Shown here: piece by piece, positions 1 to 8,170 of the stretch | Layout: each line of letters begins with the position of its first letter | Numbering within the stretch: the first letter of the stretch is position 1 | Assembly (NCBI GenBank): GCA_031551965.1 | Contig: JAVBMW010000035.1 | Span: forward strand, 1 to 64,000 | DNA from: CALVGQ01 sp031551965 | Lineage (GTDB): Bacteria; Bacillota_I; Bacilli_A; Erysipelotrichales; Erysipelotrichaceae | DNA length: 64,000 bases | Direction: 5' to 3' | The notes under the pieces: model-generated | The model's database searches: none | What the model saw: only the letters and a program-made list of their open reading frames with translations | What the model was told of the DNA's origin: nothing | Made by a program: the position numbers and the translations under genes

Positions 1-1
1 T

Positions 2-688
2 GCAAGTAGCTTTGCGATGTTTGCGACAGGACGTGCTTTTGAACAAATCAGAAACAGTATCTGTTACCCACAACTCAATGTAAAAGTCTGTGCAACCCAT
101 GCAGGAATCAGTGTGGGAGAAGATGGCGCAAGTCATCAAGCCATTGAAGATATCAGTTTAATGAGAAGTATTCCAAATATGAAAGTATTCTGTCCTGCAG
201 ATCAATATGAAACCGCAGCAGTAGTAAGATATGTAAAAGATTTAGATGGCCCATGTTATGTCAGAATGGGAAGAGGAAAAGTAGAAGATATCTATACTCC
301 TGATACTCAATTTGACTTTACAAAGGCAAGAGTGATCAGAAAAGGTAAAAAGATCGCAATTATTGCAACAGGAATGATGGTACAAGAAAGTTTAGTTGCA
401 GCAGAACAACTGAATGCAACCGTTGTGGATGTATGCAGTATTAAACCACTTGATGTTGAAACGATCATAAATATCGCTAAAACACATGATGAAATCTTTA
501 CAGCAGAAGAACATAGTATCATTGGTGGATTATTTAGTGCAGTAGCGGAATGTTTAGCACAAAATCATCCAATCAAAGTAACTCCAATTGGAGTCAATGA
601 TGAATTTGGTGAAAGTGGACCAATGGCTGAAGTATTAAAGAAGTATGGATTATCATCTGAACATATCTTAGAAGTAATCAAAAAATAA
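2..688 (+). CDS. Transketolase C-terminal subunit (5'-truncated by window edge)
   Basis: The reading frame is open from base 2, so the gene begins before the window; the ATG at 17 lies inside the conserved stretch (ASSFAMFATGRAFEQIRN) and is not the start. The protein matches the C-terminal half of split transketolases: pyrimidine-binding domain motif THAGISVGEDGASHQ, then a transketolase C-terminal domain. The N-terminal, thiamine-diphosphate-binding subunit should be encoded just upstream. It acts in the cytosolic non-oxidative pentose phosphate pathway, moving two-carbon units between sugar phosphates. DXS is a related alternative, but the short split form and the GEDGASHQ motif favour transketolase. 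Confidence 0.9.
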   Translation, partial: ASSFAMFATGRAFEQIRNSICYPQLNVKVCATHAGISVGEDGASHQAIEDISLMRSIPNMKVFCPADQYETAAVVRYVKDLDGPCYVRMGRGKVEDIYTPDTQFDFTKARVIRKGKKIAIIATGMMVQESLVAAEQLNATVVDVCSIKPLDVETIINIAKTHDEIFTAEEHSIIGGLFSAVAECLAQNHPIKVTPIGVNDEFGESGPMAEVLKKYGLSSEHILEVIKK

Positions 689-692
689 CATG

Positions 693-740
693 AAAATGAC
701 CATGATTCTATCGAGTAGAAACATGGCCATTTTTTTAAAT
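693..740 (+). terminator. Rho-independent terminator, probably bidirectional
   Basis: A 12-base stem (693-704 with 722-733, one A-C mismatch) is followed by a T run. It lies between the converging transketolase and XRE genes and can serve both; the stop of the XRE gene is inside the downstream side. Confidence 0.75.
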
Positions 741-1280
741 TTTATCGATGAATTTTACGCTGAATGTCTTAGCATTCACTTTTGATGCATATTTAAGCTT
801 ATAAGAAACTGCGCCGGATAATAAGGCCTCGCTGATTCCATTGATTTCATTTTGAATCGATTCTTCATCAGCATACCAGCCAAGAATAGTTGAATTGTCT
901 CCAAGCCATGAAGTACTATCTACTCCAAATAATGCATACTTTGGTTCATCTTTCTTAGCTCCAAAAGCTTTTGAAGAATTGACTTTAATACAATTGACAA
1001 GGGTTTTACCATCAAATGATTTGATCATGACACGTCCAGTATTTTGAACAACTTCTTTACTTGTTTGATTTGGCAAGTAACCCGTTTCTTCAGAGAATAA
1101 TTCATCTAGTGAAATGTGAAGCTCTTTAGCGATGAAAATCATTTTTTCCATTTCGGGGTAACCTTCACCCAATTCCCATTTTGATACAGCTTGACGGCTA
1201 ACATTCAACAACTCTGCAAACTCTTCCTGAGACAGGTTTCTGTCTTTTCGTAACATTTTTAATTTTTCTGAAAAACTCAT
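735..1280 (-). CDS. XRE-family HTH transcriptional regulator with C-terminal domain
   Basis: The 181-residue protein has an N-terminal Cro/CI-type helix-turn-helix at residues 7-61 (LSQEEFAELLNVSRQAVSKWE), a form common in stand-alone Firmicutes regulators. The C-terminal 100 residues form a beta-rich domain (FDGKTLVNCIKV, LGWYADEESIQ) I cannot assign. A good ribosome binding site (AGGAGG) precedes the start. It is convergent with transketolase and divergent from the PTS operon, so its target may be either itself or the PTS promoter; this is not shown by the sequence. Confidence 0.8.
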   Translation of the reverse strand: MSFSEKLKMLRKDRNLSQEEFAELLNVSRQAVSKWELGEGYPEMEKMIFIAKELHISLDELFSEETGYLPNQTSKEVVQNTGRVMIKSFDGKTLVNCIKVNSSKAFGAKKDEPKYALFGVDSTSWLGDNSTILGWYADEESIQNEINGISEALLSGAVSYKLKYASKVNAKTFSVKFIDKI

Positions 1281-1567
1281 CTTTTAGTCCTCCTATGACC
1301 TGTCTTCATCTTATCATTTCTCTAATTATTGACTACCAACCTGAATTTGCAATTCCGCAACTTGAAGTGGAATTAATGATATTATATCCTTTATTAGCAT
1401 TAATTGGGAACAAATTAAACAAATTTAACGATATAATTAGAGTGTAAGAATTACTTGAATAATTGATTGTATAAAAGCTTACTTTTCTTACAAGTGGACC
1501 TTTTGTTCAATTTTAAAAGTATCCAATAATACAGAAATGAACAAATGTGCAAAAAAGCTGTTAGATA
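1281..1567. other. Intergenic region between XRE gene and PTS promoter
   Basis: About 290 bases of AT-rich DNA between divergent genes. The strong promoter for the PTS operon starts at its right end. A short unsupported 50-codon frame (1295-1447) has no ribosome binding site. Nothing else is recognisable. Confidence 0.4.
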
Positions 1568-1596
1568 TTGACGTTTGTGCTGTTAAAACATAAAAT
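1568..1596 (+). promoter_or_regulatory. SigA-type promoter of the sulfatase/PTS operon
   Basis: TTGACG (1568-1573), a 17-base spacer, and TAAAAT (1591-1596) form a near-consensus promoter. Transcription would start near 1603, inside the cre-like palindrome. Confidence 0.75.
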
Positions 1597-1601
1597 TCAT
1601 T

Positions 1602-1616
1602 TGTAAAGCGCTTACA
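1602..1616. promoter_or_regulatory. cre-like operator (CcpA or other LacI-family site)
   Basis: TGTAAAGCGCTTACA resembles the catabolite-responsive element TGTAAGCGCTTACA with one extra A in the left arm. Its position over the predicted start site suggests repression by roadblock. The extra base leaves room for a dedicated LacI-family repressor instead of CcpA. Confidence 0.6.
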
Positions 1617-1637
1617 GCAAAAAAAGAGGAGGACAAG

Positions 1638-2096
1638 ATGGGGAACAACTTGATCACAAAAGAATGTATTCAAATTCAAGATAAAGTGAAGGATTGGAAA
1701 GAGGCAATTCTAATTTCAGCTCAACCATTACTTAAAAATGGATGCATTGAAGAACGATATATTGATGCAATGATTCAGACAGTACTGGATTTGGGAGCAT
1801 ATATCGTTATTGCCCCAAATATTGCGATGCCTCATGCCCGCAGTGAAAGCGGAGCATTAAGAAATGGATTCAGTGTTCTTAAAATCAATGAACCTGTTTA
1901 TTTTGATGAAACTGAAGATTCAAAGGCAACACTTATCGTACCGATTTCATGTGTTGATAACGAAACACATATGAAGATGCTTCAAGCTATTGCGATGGTT
2001 CTAGGGGAACCAGAACTAGCAGAGAAAGTCTTAAAAAGCAGTGATGTTGATGAAATTTATACGATATTTCAAAGTGTTGAATTATTAGATGACTAA
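1638..2096 (+). CDS. PTS EIIA, ascorbate/mannitol-fructose type (UlaC-like)
   Basis: The 152-residue cytosolic protein belongs to the PTS_EIIA_2 family; the phosphorylated histidine is H66 in the motif MPHARSE. It takes phosphate from HPr and passes it to the EIIB encoded at 3441. GAGGAGG lies just before the ATG. It is the first gene of an operon with UlaA-type EIIC, EIIB and a sulfatase. The substrate is unlikely to be plain ascorbate because no ulaDEF-like genes are present. Confidence 0.88.
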   Translation: MGNNLITKECIQIQDKVKDWKEAILISAQPLLKNGCIEERYIDAMIQTVLDLGAYIVIAPNIAMPHARSESGALRNGFSVLKINEPVYFDETEDSKATLIVPISCVDNETHMKMLQAIAMVLGEPELAEKVLKSSDVDEIYTIFQSVELLDD

Positions 2097-2117
2097 AAGA
2101 AAAAGAGGAAAAAATAA

Positions 2118-3419
2118 ATGCAAGCAGTTTATAAATTTTTGGTAAATGATTTTCTAACACAACCAGTTATTTTAATTGGATTACTAATTTGTATTGGCTA
2201 TATGTTAGCGAAAGAAAAAGCAACAAAAGTTATTACAGGTACAATTACTGCAATGGTTGGTATTCAAATGGTAATCTTTGGAGGTAACCAATTCAGTAAT
2301 CTATTTAAACCAATCACAACAGCAGTAAGTAATTCATTTGGAATTCAAGGATATATTATGGATTCCTATGCGATGAAAGCAACGACACAAGAAGCATTAG
2401 GTGATAAATTTGGATTAGTTGGCTATGTATTCTTAATTGCTTTTGCCGTAAACTTATTACTTGTTTATTTAGGAAAATATACAAAGGCTAAAGGAGTTTT
2501 CTTAACAGGGAATGCAGGAGTGGCTCACTCACAAGCGATTCTTTGGTTAGTACTTGCCACTCTTGGTCTTGATGGAATGGCAGCAGTTGTTGTTTCAGGG
2601 ATCATGGTAGGAGTCTATTGGGCATTCTCGACAACACTTGCAATTAAGACTGTCGATGATGTTACTGGTGGTGCAGGTTTTACAATTGGTCACAATCAGC
2701 AGTTAGGGATTTGGTTCTTTGGAAAAATCGCTAAATATTTTGGAAATCCTGAAGAAGATGCGGAAAGTTTAAAACTTCCAGGAATCTTAACGATTTTCAA
2801 TAATAATGTAACATCTACTGCAATCATTATGTTTGTCTTTGTTGGAGCATTCATGATGCCGCTTGGTATCAATGGAATCAAAGAATTGGCTGGATCAACT
2901 CATTGGATCAACTACTTGATTTTAGTTGCTATACAATTCTCAATGTATATGACGATCTTACTACAAGGTGTACGTATGATGTGTTCTGAATTAACTGGAG
3001 CATTCAAAGGGATTCAAGAAAAACTTGTGCCTGATGCAGTTCCTGCAATCGATGTTGCTGCGCTTCTTCCGTTCTCAGCAAATGCAGCTACACTTGGATT
3101 TATATTCTGTACAGTAGGTACAGTGATTTCTATGCTTATTTTGTTAGCTATCAAAGCACCAATTATGGTTTTACCAGGATTTGTACCACTATTCTTCTCT
3201 GGTGGACCAATTGGAGTCGTAGCGAATAAATATGGTGGAGTAAAATCAGTTATTATTTGTTCAATTTTATTAGGTATGATTCAAACTTTCGGTACTGTAT
3301 GGGCAATTGGCTTGATGGCTTATCCTACAGGTACAGGTTGGTCTGGTATGTTTGACTTCTCAACTTTCTGGCCAGCAGTTACTGAAGTAATGAAATTAAT
3401 TGGAAAACTTATTCATTAG
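2118..3419 (+). CDS. PTS EIIC, UlaA/SgaT family permease
   Basis: The 433-residue protein is hydrophobic throughout and matches the UlaA family of PTS permeases, with the conserved NAGVAHSQA and GFTIGHNQQ segments and about a dozen membrane spans. It forms the sugar channel and phosphotransfer platform in the cytoplasmic membrane. The family's usual substrate is L-ascorbate, but members transport other sugars. The sulfatase encoded in the same operon points to a sulfated or sulfate-derived sugar. Start chosen at ATG 2118 after AAAGAGGA. Confidence 0.88.
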   Translation: MQAVYKFLVNDFLTQPVILIGLLICIGYMLAKEKATKVITGTITAMVGIQMVIFGGNQFSNLFKPITTAVSNSFGIQGYIMDSYAMKATTQEALGDKFGLVGYVFLIAFAVNLLLVYLGKYTKAKGVFLTGNAGVAHSQAILWLVLATLGLDGMAAVVVSGIMVGVYWAFSTTLAIKTVDDVTGGAGFTIGHNQQLGIWFFGKIAKYFGNPEEDAESLKLPGILTIFNNNVTSTAIIMFVFVGAFMMPLGINGIKELAGSTHWINYLILVAIQFSMYMTILLQGVRMMCSELTGAFKGIQEKLVPDAVPAIDVAALLPFSANAATLGFIFCTVGTVISMLILLAIKAPIMVLPGFVPLFFSGGPIGVVANKYGGVKSVIICSILLGMIQTFGTVWAIGLMAYPTGTGWSGMFDFSTFWPAVTEVMKLIGKLIH

Positions 3420-3440
3420 AATAGAAGGAGAAAATCGATC

Positions 3441-3752
3441 ATGAAAAATTGTGTAAATGTCTTGTTTGTGTGTGGTTATGGAGTAGGAAGCAGTGCTATG
3501 GCAGCTTCTATGGTAAAAAAACAGTTGGTTCAATTAAATGTGAATGCTGAAGTAAAGCATACAGGAGTTGGTGAAATGAACTCTTTAAACGAATGGTCAG
3601 ATATTGTTGCCATTTCGACTAAGTTAGCAGAAGGAATCGACTTTAAAGGAAAACCAGTGATTCATATGGTCAATATCATGGATGCAAAAGGAATTTCTGC
3701 TCAAATCAAACAAGTTGTTGAAGCACAATTTCCTGATGCGATTACAGCGTAG
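3441..3752 (+). CDS. PTS EIIB, UlaB/lactose-cellobiose type
   Basis: The 103-residue protein has the EIIB P-loop-like motif VLFVCGYGVGSS with the phosphorylated cysteine at C11. It relays phosphate from EIIA to the sugar held by EIIC. AGAAGGAG precedes the ATG. The stop is only 3 bases before the sulfatase start, so the two are probably translationally coupled. Confidence 0.88.
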   Translation: MKNCVNVLFVCGYGVGSSAMAASMVKKQLVQLNVNAEVKHTGVGEMNSLNEWSDIVAISTKLAEGIDFKGKPVIHMVNIMDAKGISAQIKQVVEAQFPDAITA

Positions 3753-3755
3753 TGC

Positions 3756-5237
3756 ATGAAGACAATTATCGTATTTTATGATAGTTTGAATAAACGGTTT
3801 TTACCAAACTATAATCCGAAGTGTGATACGATCGCCCCCAACTTTAAACGGCTTGGAGAACATACCTGTACATTTGATAACTCATATGTAGGAAGTATGC
3901 CATGTATTCCGGCTCGACGTGAACTTCATACGGGTCGTTACAATTTTCTTCATCGTGAGTGGGGACCACTTGAACCATTTGACGATTCAATGCCAGAGAT
4001 TTTAGCGAAAAATGGTGTATATACTCATTTAATCAGTGATCATTTACATTACTGGGAAGATGGTGGATGTAATTATCATACACGTTACAACTCATGGGAA
4101 ATCGTCCGTGGGCAAGAAGGAGATCATTGGAAAGGCCATATTGAAAATCCTTCTATTCCTGAAGTTGCCTTTGTCCCTCAAAAACAAACAGGATCAGGGA
4201 CAAGCTCATTATGGCGCCATGATTGGGTCAACCGCGGATATATTGAAGAAGAATCACAGTTTCCACAAACCAAAGTATTTGATTTAGGAACAAGTTTTAT
4301 TGAAAAAAATCATGACCAGGACAATTGGGTGCTTCATCTTGAAACCTTTGATCCCCATGAGCCGTTCTATGTTCCTCAAAAGTATCTGGACATGTATCCA
4401 GAAGACTATGAGGGAAAACACTTTGACTGGCCTCGTGGCAAAGCGATACAAAAACAAGATGAAATCAACCATTGCATCAGGCAGTATAAAGCATTAGTTT
4501 CCATGTGTGATGAAAACCTTGGAAGAGTCCTTGATTTAATGGACAAGTATCAAATGTGGGATGACACAATGTTGATCGTTGGAACAGATCACGGCTTCTT
4601 ACTAGCAGAGCATGAATACTGGGGTAAAAACCAGATGCCTTACTACAATGAAGTCGCCAACAATCCATTGTTTATCTGGGATCCGCGCTCGCAAAAGAAA
4701 GATGAACACAGAAACGCACTGGTTCAACTTATCGACTGGGCTCCTACTATTCTTGAATTTCACGGTATGTCAATTCCCAAAGACATGCAGGGAAAATCAT
4801 TGAAAGAAACTATCGATTCAGATGTTAAAGTTCGTGATACGGCAATTTATGGAGTATTCAGTGGACATGTGAATATTACCAATGGATGCCATACGTACAT
4901 GCGCTCTGCAGCTAAAGGTAAGGAAGATTATATCTTTAATTATACTTTAGTGCCACAGCATATGACGGATCGTTTTAGTATCAACGAACTGAAAACAGTT
5001 GAATTGGCGGATCCATTTAGCTTCACCAAAGGCTGTAAAGTAATGAAAATACAGTCTAAGGAAAAATATCACGTAAATCATTTTGGGAATCTATTGTTTG
5101 ATTTAAAAAATGATCCAACTCAACTGCAACCTATTCAAAATGAAGAAGTTGAAAATGAGCTGATTCATGCTATGATTAAACAAATGGAAGATAACGATTG
5201 TCCTAAAGAACAATTTATTCGTTTAGGACTAAAATGA
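3756..5237 (+). CDS. Type I (formylglycine) sulfatase
   Basis: The 493-residue protein has the Cys-type sulfatase motif C50-x-P52-x-R54 within PCIPARRELHTGR, where C50 would be oxidised to formylglycine, and metal-binding residues near the N-terminus (YDS) and at TDHGF. It hydrolyses sulfate esters. No signal peptide is visible, so it is cytosolic and would act after PTS import on a phosphorylated sulfated sugar. No clear ribosome binding site precedes it; the 3-base gap to the EIIB stop suggests coupled translation. The maturating anSME radical-SAM enzyme is not in this window. Confidence 0.88.
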   Translation: MKTIIVFYDSLNKRFLPNYNPKCDTIAPNFKRLGEHTCTFDNSYVGSMPCIPARRELHTGRYNFLHREWGPLEPFDDSMPEILAKNGVYTHLISDHLHYWEDGGCNYHTRYNSWEIVRGQEGDHWKGHIENPSIPEVAFVPQKQTGSGTSSLWRHDWVNRGYIEEESQFPQTKVFDLGTSFIEKNHDQDNWVLHLETFDPHEPFYVPQKYLDMYPEDYEGKHFDWPRGKAIQKQDEINHCIRQYKALVSMCDENLGRVLDLMDKYQMWDDTMLIVGTDHGFLLAEHEYWGKNQMPYYNEVANNPLFIWDPRSQKKDEHRNALVQLIDWAPTILEFHGMSIPKDMQGKSLKETIDSDVKVRDTAIYGVFSGHVNITNGCHTYMRSAAKGKEDYIFNYTLVPQHMTDRFSINELKTVELADPFSFTKGCKVMKIQSKEKYHVNHFGNLLFDLKNDPTQLQPIQNEEVENELIHAMIKQMEDNDCPKEQFIRLGLK

Positions 5238-5241
5238 TTCA

Positions 5242-5272
5242 AATAGCGCTTGTCTTACTGACAAGCGCCATT
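5242..5272 (+). terminator. Strong hairpin between sulfatase and SorC genes
   Basis: A perfect 9-bp stem (GCGCTTGTC, 5246-5254, with 5260-5268) and a 5-base loop are extended by AAAT/ATTT across one mismatch. The following T tract is short, so it may be a partial terminator or mRNA processing signal that lowers regulator expression relative to the PTS genes. Confidence 0.55.
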
Positions 5273-5291
5273 TTGCACAAAGGAGGAGCAA

Positions 5292-6257
5292 ATGATCGAT
5301 GAAGAATTAGGCATTATGGCCGAAGTAGCTAGTTTATATTTTGAACAAGGTTTTTCTCAACAAGAAATTGCAAGTAAGCTTTATTTTTCACGCTCGAAAG
5401 TTTCTCGGTTACTCACTAAAGCATTAGAAAAAAATGTAGTTCAAATCACAATCAACTATCCATTAGAAAGAGTACGTAATCTTGAGGCACAATGTAAAGA
5501 GCGTTTTAATTTAGATGATATTATCGTTATTAAAAACTATAACACTACTTATGAATTGCTTCTAAAACGTTTAGGAAATGCCGCAGCACAGTTTTTAGAT
5601 ACAAAATTAAAAGAAGGAAATTCACTAGGTGTAACGTGGGGGCAAACCGTATACAATGTTGTTGACGCTATGAATCCCCAAGTGAAAAAAAATCTAAGGG
5701 TCATTCAAATCATGGGTACAGCTGATCATGATAATAAAGCAGAGTATAACTCATCAGAACTCGCAAGAATGATTGTTGAGAAATATGGTGGAACAGTTTC
5801 GCTCATTTATTCTCCCCTTGTCGTAGAAAATGATTTGGTTCGAGATTCTTTGGTGAAAGAACCAATCATTTCAAGAGTAGTTGAAGAGGCTAAACAATGT
5901 GATTTCGTATTAAGTAGTTTAGGTGAATTCACATCTAGAAGAATCAAAGCTTGGGAAAGTCATTTATCAGAAAATGATTTTTCTGGCTTAGAGGCAAAAG
6001 GGGCAGCAGGTGTATTATGTGCTCACATTATCAATTCAAGAGGTGAACTAGTTAGTGAGGAACTAGACAAAAAAGTCATTGGAATTAAACTTGCAGATTT
6101 AAGAAAAATAAAAAATGTAGTTGCTGTTGTAGGTGGAAAGAAAAAGGCAACAGTTTTACTTGGTGCAATTCGCGGTGGATATATCAACTCATTAATTATG
6201 GATGAAGAACTTGCAAGTGTATTATTACAAAAAACAAACACAAGAAATAAAAAATGA
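5292..6257 (+). CDS. SorC/DeoR-type sugar-binding transcriptional regulator
   Basis: The 321-residue protein has an N-terminal helix-turn-helix (FSQQEIASKLYFSRSKVSRLL, about residues 20-40) and a SorC-type sugar-phosphate-binding domain from about residue 55 (GVTWGQTVYNVV). AGGAGG sits 6 bases before the ATG. It follows the PTS/sulfatase genes and very likely senses the phosphorylated sugar made by them and controls the promoter at 1568. It lacks any PTS regulatory domain. Confidence 0.88.
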   Translation: MIDEELGIMAEVASLYFEQGFSQQEIASKLYFSRSKVSRLLTKALEKNVVQITINYPLERVRNLEAQCKERFNLDDIIVIKNYNTTYELLLKRLGNAAAQFLDTKLKEGNSLGVTWGQTVYNVVDAMNPQVKKNLRVIQIMGTADHDNKAEYNSSELARMIVEKYGGTVSLIYSPLVVENDLVRDSLVKEPIISRVVEEAKQCDFVLSSLGEFTSRRIKAWESHLSENDFSGLEAKGAAGVLCAHIINSRGELVSEELDKKVIGIKLADLRKIKNVVAVVGGKKKATVLLGAIRGGYINSLIMDEELASVLLQKTNTRNKK

Positions 6258-6307
6258 AGCAGCAAGGATTAGAAAAACGCTTACGAGTTAAGTGGAGGCA
6301 TTTTTTT

Positions 6308-6382
6308 ATGTTTCGATATTTTAGTCTTTATAGATCATTATTGCCATTATTGCTTAAATTAATTGGATTTCACCTTATTTAA
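6308..6382 (+). other. Possible 24-residue hydrophobic small ORF or terminator region
   Basis: An ATG at 6308 opens a 24-codon frame encoding a hydrophobic peptide (MFRYFSLYRSLLPLLLKLIG...) 9 bases after GTGGAGG. The same bases include an imperfect stem (AAAACGCTTAC with GTGGAGGCATTTT) followed by seven Ts, which is equally well read as the terminator of the SorC gene. I cannot decide between the two. Confidence 0.3.
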
Positions 6383-6442
6383 AACGAAAAATGTGTTTGA
6401 AATTAGATATTGTGATATACTATAAGTGAAGGGAGTGATATT

Positions 6443-7561
6443 ATGAAACTCTTACGAATTGAAGCAAGTCACTACAGAAATTGTGCGGATAATATTTGTA
6501 TTGATTTTGTTCCTATTTCTAGAAAAACTGAAGAAGATAAATCTTATGAGTTGAATGAGATAGATGATTCTTTATATACATTTAGAACGACTGCAGTAAT
6601 CGGTAAAAATGCTTCTGGTAAAACAAGTGTATTGAAATTGATTAATAATGTTTATTCTATTTTGAGCACTTTTCAATTGGAGGATGAAATATTGTCAATA
6701 AATGGTACTCAATTATCAATATACTTTCATCACGAAGAAAAAATTTATAATTATCAAGTAGAGCTTAAAAGGGAAGTTAATTTGGGGAAAAATTTATCTT
6801 TTATTAATGAAAAGATTTATGAATCTATATATTATAAATCAAATAATAATAAGCTTTTTAACTTAGATATGATAGAAAAAATATTGAAAAAAGAATTGCC
6901 GGATGATATTTCCAATCTATTCTATATTTTAAAGAAACGACAAAATTATGCCTATTATTATGACGATAATAACAATAATGATAATATCTATCATGATATT
7001 TACAACTTATACAAAAGTAATATCATAAATAAGAGTTATTGGAAAAAGATAATTCAGTTGTTTGATGATAATATAATTGATTTAGAAGAAATAAGAGATG
7101 AAATTTATATAATCAACTATTTAGGAGAGTCATCTATATTAAGTGCAAGCGAATTATTTAATATGCTTAGTAGTGGAACAACAAAAGGAATAGCTTTATA
7201 CACTTCTGCAATCCAATCTTTACTTACAGGGTGCACATTCATAATTGATGAAATAGAAAATCACTTCCATAAAACTTTAGTTGAAAACTTAATTAGTTTA
7301 TTTAAAGATAGTTCAGTGAACAAAAAAAATGCGAACCTTATTTTTTCTACTCATTATTGTGAATTATTAGATTTATTTGGAAGAAATGATAATATTTGGA
7401 TAACAAAATCAAAAAATAAAATCATTTTAACCAATATGTATAATGATTATAATGTAAGAAATGATCTTTTAAAAAGTAAAAAGTTTTATGAAGACAACTT
7501 TGGAACAACTGTAGATTATGAACTACTAATGAACTTGAAACGGGAGTTAATCAATGAGTAA
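6443..7561 (+). CDS. AAA-family ATPase (ABC-like, OLD/RloA/AriA-type)
   Basis: The 372-residue protein has a Walker A motif GKNASGKTS at about residue 54, a signature-like SSGTTKG, and a Walker B FIIDEIENHF followed by a switch histidine region (FSTHYCELLD). This is the AAA_15/AAA_21 layout of defence ATPases such as AbiL, RloA, PARIS AriA and OLD nucleases. The middle has a low-complexity Asn/Asp run (about residues 173-181). Codon use is AT-richer than its neighbours. It overlaps the next gene by 8 bases. Function in phage defence is an inference; the ATPase assignment is firm. Confidence 0.8.
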   Translation: MKLLRIEASHYRNCADNICIDFVPISRKTEEDKSYELNEIDDSLYTFRTTAVIGKNASGKTSVLKLINNVYSILSTFQLEDEILSINGTQLSIYFHHEEKIYNYQVELKREVNLGKNLSFINEKIYESIYYKSNNNKLFNLDMIEKILKKELPDDISNLFYILKKRQNYAYYYDDNNNNDNIYHDIYNLYKSNIINKSYWKKIIQLFDDNIIDLEEIRDEIYIINYLGESSILSASELFNMLSSGTTKGIALYTSAIQSLLTGCTFIIDEIENHFHKTLVENLISLFKDSSVNKKNANLIFSTHYCELLDLFGRNDNIWITKSKNKIILTNMYNDYNVRNDLLKSKKFYEDNFGTTVDYELLMNLKRELINE

Positions 7562-8078
7562 ATTGTTAGTTATGTGTGAAGGAGCTAATGAAAAGAAAAT
7601 AATTGAGATGCTGTTGGAAGAAAACAAACTAACATTTACTACTAATGATTTGATAGGTTTAGTGCCATATCATGCAAGACAATTAAGTTCTCCAATGATC
7701 AAGTTGGCATTAAGTATCTATTCTGGTGAAGTCGAAATTTTAAGAGTAGGTGATACTCAAACTGATATTTTAACAATTCCTAAAGAGTTGAAAAAGAGAA
7801 TTAAAAGTATAAAAAAATACTGTACAAAACCAGAGTTAGAGATGATTTTGATTATTAATGAAAATCAAATAAAACAATTTAATTCTCAAAGTATTTCTCC
7901 AAAACAGTTTGCGAAAAAGAACGTTGTTTATAACAAAAGAAAATACGATAATTCTACATCTTTCTTTAGCGAATATTATAAAGGACGTGTAGATATTCTT
8001 GCAAGTAACTTAAGAGAGTATAAAAGAATTAAAAAGCATAATTCAGATGAATTGTTTCTAGCGGATCTATTAATATAA
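7554..8078 (+). CDS. TOPRIM-like partner protein of the AAA ATPase
   Basis: The 174-residue protein opens with LLVMCEGANEKKIIEMLL, which fits the TOPRIM glutamate motif (hhhEGxxxxxhhexhL) with E9 as the candidate catalytic acid. A later GDTQTD could supply metal-binding aspartates. Overlapping the ATPase gene by 8 bases implies one translationally coupled unit, as in RloA-RloB, AbiL and PARIS pairs. It is much shorter than AriB and does not show a DUF4435 signature I can recognise, so a new subtype is possible. Confidence 0.5.
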   Translation: MSKLLVMCEGANEKKIIEMLLEENKLTFTTNDLIGLVPYHARQLSSPMIKLALSIYSGEVEILRVGDTQTDILTIPKELKKRIKSIKKYCTKPELEMILIINENQIKQFNSQSISPKQFAKKNVVYNKRKYDNSTSFFSEYYKGRVDILASNLREYKRIKKHNSDELFLADLLI

Positions 8079-8091
8079 GTAAAATTAATTT

Positions 8092-8143
8092 ATTAATGAA
8101 ATTCATTAATTAAATTGACTTAAAGTAAGATAATGGGTATTAT
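8092..8143 (+). promoter_or_regulatory. Palindrome plus promoter of the ECF transporter operon
   Basis: A perfect 9+1+9 palindrome (ATTAATGAAATTCATTAAT, 8092-8110) stands directly upstream of TTGACT (8115-8120), a 17-base spacer and TATTAT (8138-8143). The promoter is near-consensus; the palindrome could be an operator or the terminator of the preceding cassette, although no T run follows it. I see no SAM or other riboswitch in the leader, which is only about 20 bases. Confidence 0.65.
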
Positions 8144-8170
8144 AGTTTTGTTAATAAGGGGGCATTTTAA

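Noticed and set aside
1295..1447. 50-codon open frame between the XRE gene and the PTS promoter
   Set aside because: No ribosome binding site, overlap with the XRE gene's own upstream signals, and no recognisable sequence; likely a chance frame in AT-rich DNA.
6265..6280. cre-like AAACGCTTAC after the SorC gene
   Set aside because: Only one arm fits and it is better explained as the left arm of a terminator-like stem.
6902..7004. AAT/GAT repeat tract as a regulatory or unstable repeat
   Set aside because: It is an imperfect tract coding Asn/Asp inside the ATPase gene; low complexity in an AT-rich gene is enough to explain it.
8144..8170. SAM riboswitch before the ECF/DUF62 operon
   Set aside because: The leader between the predicted start and the ribosome site is about 20 bases, too short for any known SAM riboswitch.
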